From contig JAGMWG010000020.1 of assembly GCA_020744225.1 (NCBI GenBank), positions 1 to 64,000 on the forward strand: DNA of 64,000 nucleotides, written 5' to 3'. Made by a program: the position numbers and the translations under genes. The DNA comes from Paraphoma chrysanthemicola. Taxonomy: Eukaryota; Ascomycota; Dothideomycetes; Pleosporales; Phaeosphaeriaceae. The notes under the pieces were generated by a model. That model made no database searches. It was not told where the DNA came from and saw nothing but the letters and a program-made list of their open reading frames with translations. This document shows, piece by piece, positions 57,372-64,000 of this stretch (positions are counted from its first letter, which is position 1; each line of letters opens with the position of its first letter).

Positions 57372-59435
57372 CTAGAACCTCGCTGCCCTTTGGCCCGCTA
57401 CACCCGCCTCGCCCCTGGCATGTGCATCAGCCTCGTGATGCTCCACCAGCTTCAACGGCCTGTACTCCGCGTTCCACATCTGCTCACGGATCCACTCTTC
57501 CAGGTCCTTCTCATCCGAGGGTATGTCCTTTTCCTGTGCTAAGCCATCTTTGATTGACTGTTTGATAACATTTCTCGCAATCTTGACACTGATCTCACGC
57601 ACGTCTTCGACGTCAGGCAAAAGGCCAGCGCCAGAGCCCTTGAGTACTGGAGCTTCGGACGCAAGAGCTTGAACGGCAGCCACAAGCATAGCTGGAGTCA
57701 TCAAGCGAGTGCGACTGAGGACAGCGCCAAGACCAATGCCTGGAAAGGTTACGGAGTTGTTGCACTCGGCTACATATCGTCAGTGGTTGCGCATCATGGC
57801 CGTTTCGCAATTGGCAAACTCACCAATGTCGTACTCTTTGCCGTTATGCTTGACGGGTGGAAAAGGGGACCCAGTGGCAACTAGGACTTTTCCCTCGGTC
57901 CAGTCGTAAAGATCTTGCGGCTTGGCTTCGTGTAGTCTCGTCGGATTCGAGAGAGGGAAAATTGCCGGACGTTCCACGTGTTTAGCCATCTCGCGAACGA
58001 CATCTTCCGAGAAAGCGCCAGGCTTGGTCGATGTACCGATGAGGACGTGCGGCTTGACTTCCTTCACGACAGAAAGAAGATCGCCATGCTCCTTTCCCTC
58101 CCATTCTTTGTCGTCCCGAGCATAGGGTATTTGTGCTGGGGTGAGCTGATCTTTCTTGCCCTTCAGTAATAGACCTGGCTTGTCGACACACCTGAATAGA
58201 TTAATTGCGAGCACACAACAGCTATTGCGAGTCGGCCTACCAGATTTGATGGCCCGCTTCTTCATTCGATTTCCCAGTATTTTGGGCGATTGCATCCTTG
58301 ATCTGATCTGCAATGCCAGTACCTGCAGATCCTGAACCGAACATGACAAAGCGAGCTTCGTCCCACTTTGTGCCGCTAACCTTGAACGCAGCCATGATTG
58401 CAGCAAGTGTGACACAGCCAGTACCCTGAACATCGTCGTTGAAGCACGCAATCTGTGGCGTGTACTTGTCCAAGATTCTACGCGCGTTGTTCAGACCGAA
58501 GTCCTCAAAGTGGATGTAAGCTTTCGGATAGCGCTTTGTACAAGCGTTGACGAACTTCTCGATGAATTTGTCGTACTGCTCGCCGCGTACGCGGCGCTTC
58601 CGTTGGCCAAGATAGAGCTCGTCTCCAAGTAGTTTATCGTTCTTACTATGTCAGTAATTGTCTTGAGCTTGATAAATGTAGACTCACATCGGTACCGCAG
58701 TCAAGCACGACTGGAAGCGTTCGTGAAGGATGAATTCCAGCACACAAGGTGTATATGACCAGCTTCGCCACGGAGATCAAGATCGCACCCACACCTTGGT
58801 CCCCAATGCCCAGTATTTGTTCCCCATCGCTCACGACTATCACGTCGATGTCCTCTGGATTTCCCCACTGACTAATGTCGTCTTCCACGCGGTCGGCGTC
58901 GTCGATGTTAAGGAAGCAACCTTCGGGGCGACGGAACAGTCTCGAGTAATCTGCTATCGCGTCTCCTTCGGTTGGAGTGTAAATGACAGAGAACATCTCC
59001 TTGAGGTGGTCAAGGATGAGCTTGGGCTGTTTAGTCGCTCGTCAATGTATAAGCTCCAAATGTCGCACCTTGTAATATAGGACCTCGTTCTGCTCTTTCA
59101 AGCTGGTCATGAATGTATTCTTCGCCAGGTCATTCGGCCGCGAACTGTATTGAGCGTACGCGCGCTCGACTTGCTCGTCGAGTGTCTGGATGTTTGTGGG
59201 CAGTAAGCCATGGAGCTTGAATGCACCGCGTTCTTCCTTCGTGAAAGCTGAGCCTTTGTTGAAGTAGGGTGTTCGGAGGAGAGCATTTCCCTGTCATACG
59301 TCAACCTCTCTCCGTATTGATATGGTTGAGAGCATTCCGAACCGTCAGCGTAGTCTCTAGAGGTCCCGAAGTGGATAAGGGCAAGTTTCCGAACTTTGTG
59401 CTTTTCTCTTGCTCTGTAGAGGATGCCATCTTCAT
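57372..59435 (-). CDS. malic enzyme
   Basis: Predicted 606 aa enzyme converting malate to pyruvate and CO2 with reduction of NAD(P). Exons in gene order are 59343-59435, 59069-59290, 58688-59026, 58241-58641, 57824-58191 and 57372-57769, with introns of 52, 42, 46, 49 and 54 nt, all in phase. Conserved blocks are LRTPYFNKGSAFTKEER, FSVIYTPTEGDAIADYSRL, VVSDGEQILGIGDQGVGAI with the metal and malate site, FEDFGLNNARRIL, and IACFNDDVQGTGCVTLAAI. The dinucleotide motif is FGSGSAGTGIADQI. NECNNSVTFPG-type and RLMTPAMLVAA blocks lie near the end. Cofactor choice (NAD or NADP) and location cannot be decided; no clear presequence is seen from the first ATG. The 42 nt intron is the shortest I accept in the window. 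Confidence 0.94.
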
Positions 59436-59567
59436 CTTGGCTAGGTGGCTTGCAATCGGGCAGACGCGGGGTATCACTTTGGGTTGAGCTGGCTCCTTGA
59501 ACAAAATCGGAGCTCTTGATTTATCACTTTGTCAAGAAAAAATGGGTGCTGTGGTATTAGTGTGAGA

Positions 59568-59972
59568 TCAAGTGTGCGATTTCTGCTCTTGAAGTGCTGA
59601 TAGCCTACGACTTCGAGACTGCGCGTCGCGTATTGTCGGCACGATGACGTCGCGCGACATCGTGTTGCGCTTGCTATCGATAAGCGGTTGCATCCGGATC
59701 GCATCACTGGCAGATTGTAGCTCTAGAGCCGATATATCAGCATTGTCGGAGGATGTGTAGAGCTGACTCAGAAGGGTGTTCAACGCAATCAACGAGACAC
59801 GACGCTGTCGTGCGATCAAGAGTTCCAAGATGCGCGAAGCACGTGGCGCATATTGGCAAGAGCCAAGCAGAGCGCGGGAGGTGAACTCCGCCCGCCTAGG
59901 TATTCCCAAATCTCGTCCTTCTTCAGAGACACTGACAAAATCATCGACGCGACGCCGTTGCTCATTGCGCAT
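59568..59972 (-). CDS. possible small unknown protein
   Basis: A 134-codon frame with a proper ATG and no intron lies 132 bp upstream of the malic enzyme start on the same strand. It is charged and likely helical (SRILELLIARQRRVSLIALN, SALELQSASDAIRMQ), without membrane or cysteine features. I do not recognise it. It could be a real small gene, an upstream exon fragment of something decayed, or chance. Confidence 0.3.
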   Translation of the reverse strand: MRNEQRRRVDDFVSVSEEGRDLGIPRRAEFTSRALLGSCQYAPRASRILELLIARQRRVSLIALNTLLSQLYTSSDNADISALELQSASDAIRMQPLIDSKRNTMSRDVIVPTIRDAQSRSRRLSALQEQKSHT

Positions 59973-60447
59973 GACGATCTTCCTTCGCTTCGCCTCCCCG
60001 CTATCACTGCGGGCCTACGCTGGATCGGTCTTCACGCTTGAGCCTGCTCAGACGTGCTTGAGCAGGCCAGAGCGACGATACGAAGGATGCGCATCGCGAA
60101 AATGCTATTTCCGCTTTCATAGTCATTAACAGCCTCGCAAACGAATTTTGGCCCCATCCTGTAACATGTCAGTTAAGGTTACCCCGGATCGCCCGCCCCA
60201 TGGTGGAGGCTGAGTTTAAGCGATCGTGTTTTATTCCAGGAACCCGAGATACGAGGCTACACAGCACCCTTGATTGGGCGGTGCCTGAAATAACAGCGCA
60301 ACAGCACACCAAATGATGTATACGGCTGAAAGGTGTAGTTCAACGAGAAGTATATAAACCTGCTTAATCTTCATGTTGTGAAAGACCACGCCATTTCGTC
60401 CGGCAGACTTCCAATTGTATCATTGTCACCTTCTTAATCGCGCCAAG
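59973..60447. other. intergenic, promoter of secreted protein gene
   Basis: Contains TATATAAA-like sequence near 60350 (AGTATATAAACC), about 95 bp before the ATG of the next gene, a likely TATA box. Nothing else recognised. Confidence 0.5.
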
Positions 60448-61665
60448 ATGCTGTCAAAGATCCTGCACTTCATTTTCCTGTCTTCCTTCATTATACAGAC
60501 ACACGCCAAGATTGGAGATTTCTGTAAGAAGGGAGAGGCTTCTGGTACATGCCAGAAGACCAGCAACTGTGCTAGCGGTACTTAGTCTTCTAACTCGTCT
60601 GTACATGCCTTGACTAACAAATCTGCCATCCTAGGTGTCACACTTCAAGATCTATGCCCAAATGATCCGGGCGACGTTCGATGCTGCTTCCCTCGCTACC
60701 CCTGCAACATCGACACCTTCCCTGGCGTATGTCAGGACAAGACAGCATCTACCTGTGGCGGCGACCATGGGTACTTTAACGATCTGTGTCCAGGTGGCAA
60801 CAACGTGCAGTGCTGCATTTCCAAGACCACCGTCGACAAATTCGTCGACTTTCTTGAGACAACGTACAAGCTTGCCGTGCAGTACAAGAGCGGCGCAAGT
60901 GGCAAGAAGTCCGCAAATGAGCTTGTGATGGAGTGGCTACGTCACGAAAAGTACGATGGCTTAACCAGCGGCTGGGATACTCTCATCGGCGGAGTTGACG
61001 ACGGCTGGATCAATTTCGCAAAGGGCAAAAACCATCCCATGTTTGCCCAATTTGCTGATCCGCATTTCTGCGGCCAAGCCGTTGAGACCGATCATCTCGG
61101 CGCAAGTATGAACGCCGTCTTCCGCTACCCGCCACTCGCCTACCCGTATGTCAATAGAGGCGATTTTGGCGGCTGGGGCGGGGACCTCAGCACTCTTTAC
61201 GCCGAATGGTCGCATGCTGGTAAGCCAGCTCGTAGCTGGGTGAAGGACAGAATCGTCGGTAACACCGGCACTTTCAAGCTCCTTGACGCCATTGAGGATA
61301 CAGACGCATTCAACATCGGCATCATTCTCAGCAATCTGCCTGCGCGTGCCATCCACGAGATAGCCAAGGACTACTATAAGCCAAAAGCTGGGTATCGCAC
61401 GCGCTTTTCCGCATTCTACAAAAAGCGGTTCACCGATCGCGAGCATGCGAAGACGTTGGCGCGCGAGATGTTGACTGGGCCGGGACACCTTTCACCAAGC
61501 AACGAAGATTCTGTCATTCCGTTGTTGAGGACAGCAGCGATCAAGAAGGATGGCATCTTGACGCCACTGCCAAGTAGCTTGAGTGTGGCTGAGTTAGCAC
61601 CGTTCATCGATGGATTTGTGGATGCCTTGGAGGAGTTGGCGAAGGATAAAGGTAAAGCGTGTTGA
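60448..61665 (+). CDS. secreted cysteine-rich protein of unknown activity
   Basis: Predicted 386 aa extracellular protein. Exons are 60448-60577 and 60635-61665, with a 57 nt intron in phase. The signal peptide is MLSKILHFIFLSSFIIQTHA. The first ~100 residues hold two similar cysteine modules, each ending in a Cys-Cys pair: one ends LCPNDPGDVRCCF, the next LCPGGNNVQCCI. These resemble the short Cys-rich repeats found before lytic domains in some fungal secreted proteins. The main domain has GWDTLIGGVDDGWINFAKGK, HLGASMNAVFRYPP and NRGDFGGWGGDLSTLYAEW, then a helical C-terminal half. I cannot name its enzyme class. The conserved Asp, His and Trp pattern suggests a wall- or polysaccharide-related function, but that is speculation. 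Confidence 0.7.
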
Positions 61666-62092
61666 TCTCCCAACTTCGAAACCATAATAGAAATTTTATT
61701 TGAATCGAATCTGAACCATCAAGGCCTCAATGAATCCATGAACAGCGCGTCCTACGTGTTCACACAAGAGTTTAGTCAGCGCGGTCTTCCTGCGATTTGG
61801 ACGTACTGTTACTTTTGCTTTGTTTCCAAGGCCATAATAAGTTCACTCAATCTAATGGCCGCGAGTGATCTACTCAAGAACGATGTCGACACCACAGGAT
61901 GCGCAGCCTGTGTTCATGTGACTGAATACGAGGACCGGTAAACCAACTCGATCGTGATTGGTCAATGCGACCAGGCCAGGCACCTGCATCACACACAGCC
62001 TCCGACCACTTGGCCTTGCCAGCGAGGCAAAGTATTTTCATCCCACGATCTCGCAGCCTGCTCTTCTCCGACCGTGTTCTTGTAGGTTCTAA
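61666..62092. other. short intergenic
   Basis: Between tandem plus-strand genes. No feature recognised. Confidence 0.4.
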
Positions 62093-63295
62093 ATGTCTAA
62101 TCAACGTTGCGCCGACCGCTTTCGTACAACCATCCCTACAAAGAAGAAGACAAAGAGACCCATAACGCAGTACATTCCATCGTTCGTCCTTGGAGTGGCG
62201 CTCATTCCCTTCATGCCCCTCATCGTCCTGGCGTACACTCCGCGCTGGGTGTACAAGCAGATCAGAGATAATGAAGCTCGCACGGAGTGGTGCCGCAGAA
62301 GAGCGGAACAAAGAGATCGAACACCACCGAGGCTAGTCAAACGGAAACGAGCGCTATCGACAGCGGGAAGACAAAGAAAGAGCGCGACAGCAGCGCCACA
62401 AGAACTTCCGCCACTTTGTAGACTTCCCCAAGAATTGAAGCTGATGATCTACGATCTGCTTGTGGGTAGAAAAGATGGAATACATATTGGATTCGACGCG
62501 GGTCGGCTTTGTGGGTACCGATGTCAATGGTCTCCAGAGCTCAAAATACCCGCACGTCACCTCTTGTGCTGGCATCATTACAACAATGAATACCTGACGA
62601 CACCGGTCTACACCAGTGATTTTGCAAGTCTGGGTGTGCTAGGGTTCCTGCAAAGCTGTCAGCTGTTGTAAGTAGCTCCCGCTCCGCATATGGCAAGCTT
62701 GTGACTACCTCAACGAGCGCCTCATGCGAATGAGATACGAATTTGAGGTTCGCCTATGCTGACACGCGGTAGCTATAATGATTTCATTCCGCATTTATAC
62801 TCGCGTCCAAGATTTTTGTTCCACGACTTCAATTCGTTCGCGGCTTTCTCTGCATCTATCCTTCCACTGCGCTTCAACACTCTTCAACATATAGAGATAT
62901 TACGACCTGCGAGCAACTCCAACACGAATGTGTACTCTTCCCAACTCACGAGCAGCATTCTTTCCGGGCACGCGACATACAAGGATTTACACGATCACAA
63001 GTTCAAAGCACGTAATCCTGTTCTGCCGGTCCTGCCTCTGCCCATCTGCCAAACTGATCTCGGGAGGTGGGTACACGTAAAGATGATCTTGAGGAAAATG
63101 GAGATGCTCCAAGAGGTGAAAGTCGACGCGTTTGCCAGGAACAGATTCTGGATTGACTACAGCATTGACAGGCTTTGGCCTGCTTCAGAACAACCAGACG
63201 AATGGTCAGACTTTGACATGACGAAAACGGTGGTTCTGGAAGGAGAGATGTGGCAAGGCGTTAAGCTTCTAAAGCAGAAGGCTGTCGAGTATTGA
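62093..63295 (+). pseudogene. F-box-like/DUF7730-type membrane-anchored protein, junction unresolved
   Basis: The first exon (62093-62667, GTAAGT donor) encodes a basic N terminus, one membrane segment (SFVLGVALIPFMPLIVLAY), a basic Arg/Lys-rich region, and the motif LCRLPQELKLMIYDLLVGRK typical of fungal F-box-like/DUF7730 proteins. It ends at LGFLQSCQLL. The second part, open from about 62756 to 63295, continues the family pattern: FIPHLYSRPRFLFHDFN, ASILPLRFNTLQHIEILRPA, then WVHVKMILRKMEMLQEVKVD. No acceptor joins these parts in frame. The natural one near 62747 leads to FAYADTR and then TAG. So there is a one-base frame problem or a lost segment around 62770. Either a young pseudogene or a sequence error. 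The role is unknown. Confidence 0.55.
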
Positions 63296-63555
63296 TGGTC
63301 GACATAGCCCCATTGTCATAATCTGGCTTTCGTCTGATTGTTAGTTATTTGCGACATTGATGCATGGTGTCGCTCTTTGTTCACGAAGCCGTAATTATTC
63401 CCGGGTCTTTTCGATTGGTCCAAATTGGGAGCAACCCTACTCTTTGTCTGACAAGATACAACAAACCCTACCAAATCCCACGAAGTTGACAGTATTTCGT
63501 CCTTTAATTTCTTGACTCACAGCTTATACATCATTACGTCCACCCAATCAATAAT

Positions 63556-64000
63556 ATGGTAGTGAAGTCGGATTACTACACGCGCAGCAAGTCCAGAGCG
63601 AGCCCTGGAAGACATGGCAGTCTCGCACATCCTCAATCTCTAGACTTTTTGGTTGATTTTGGCGATGATGATCATTATCAGCAGGCCGCACCATGTAACT
63701 CTTTGCACGTTGTGCAAGATACAGCTGGAGAATTTTCCTCCGACGAGGGCCTCAGCGAGATCGATGGTGACGATGATTTGAAGGGCAGGGACAAGAACTA
63801 TGTGGTAAGGCTATTCCTCAAAGTTCTCAAAAAAAAATGATACTAACACCCCTTAGGCTTTCTTCGCAGTGTCATGGGTCATGTTGTCCCTCGTCACGCA
63901 TTCCCCTCTCTACACAGCCATCCTGCTTTCCATCATGGCAGCCCTCTGCACCAGCTCGCCTATATTACACTTCACAGAAACCTCAGACGACTCATTCAAG
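63556..64000 (+). CDS. 5' part of an unknown membrane protein, cut by window end
   Basis: Exon 1 is 63556-63804 (83 codons). A 52 nt intron with branch site TACTAAC follows (63805-63856). The next exon runs off the right edge in frame. The N-terminal region is hydrophilic and acidic (EFSSDEGLSEIDGDDDLKGR). After the intron come strongly hydrophobic helices (FFAVSWVMLSLVTHSPLYTA, ILLSIMAALCTSSPIL). I do not recognise the family from this fragment. Confidence 0.6.

Noticed and set aside
1..64000. Search for transposons, retroelements, CRISPR arrays, phage or viral genes.
   Set aside because: No transposase, integrase, reverse transcriptase, long terminal repeat, CRISPR-like spaced repeat or viral motif was recognised in any frame I read.

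Overview
This window looks like nuclear DNA of a filamentous ascomycete (Pezizomycotina; probably a Dothideomycete near Mycosphaerellales, which is an inference from gene content only). The evidence is spliced genes with short GT..AG introns (42-113 nt, mostly 45-60), a nuclear tRNA gene with a tiny intron, a spliced 60S ribosomal protein gene, and fungal families such as PTR2, Ted1-like phosphodiesterase, Ent3-type epsin, DUF4470/MYND and F-box proteins. I saw no transposase, reverse transcriptase, CRISPR array, plasmid or viral gene.

Layout. 2.2-14.3 kb is a run of small-molecule enzymes: a broken APC permease, an FAD monooxygenase, two divergently transcribed cytochrome P450s, an SDR and an MDR reductase. 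No PKS, NRPS, terpene synthase or transcription factor is visible, so it reads as a tailoring or catabolic cluster. 14.3-21 kb is gene-poor, with a tRNA-Thr, a decayed MYND/DUF4470 gene and one small unknown gene. 21-32.8 kb is dense core metabolism and trafficking: proline dehydrogenase, a Cys/Met-type PLP enzyme, cyclophilin, epsin, a Ted1-like phosphodiesterase and a GMC oxidoreductase. 33.5-35.5 kb holds an acyl-CoA thioesterase between two diverged copies of a ~300 bp sequence. 35.6-64 kb mixes conserved genes (monocarboxylate transporter-like MFS, secreted GxSxG protein, uL14, bacterial I.5-like lipase, PTR2 transporter, malic enzyme, secreted Cys-rich protein) with lineage-restricted genes.

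Main novelty candidates. (1) Four loci (35.7, 37.4, 53.8 and 55.7 kb) encode an unrecognised family with a shared core. Three of them share two intron positions and phases and end in a Gly/Arg-rich or Gly-rich tail; one of these three is broken. (2) Several accessory genes carry single lesions: in-frame stops that single transitions could explain, and one-base frame changes. The housekeeping genes are all open. This is either recent decay (RIP-like or deamination) or sequence error. (3) The thioesterase is flanked by collinear diverged repeats, possibly the trace of a tandem duplication that lost one gene copy.

All functional calls are by motif recognition from the translated sequence. No database search was run. 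Exon borders were chosen by splice consensus and reading phase.
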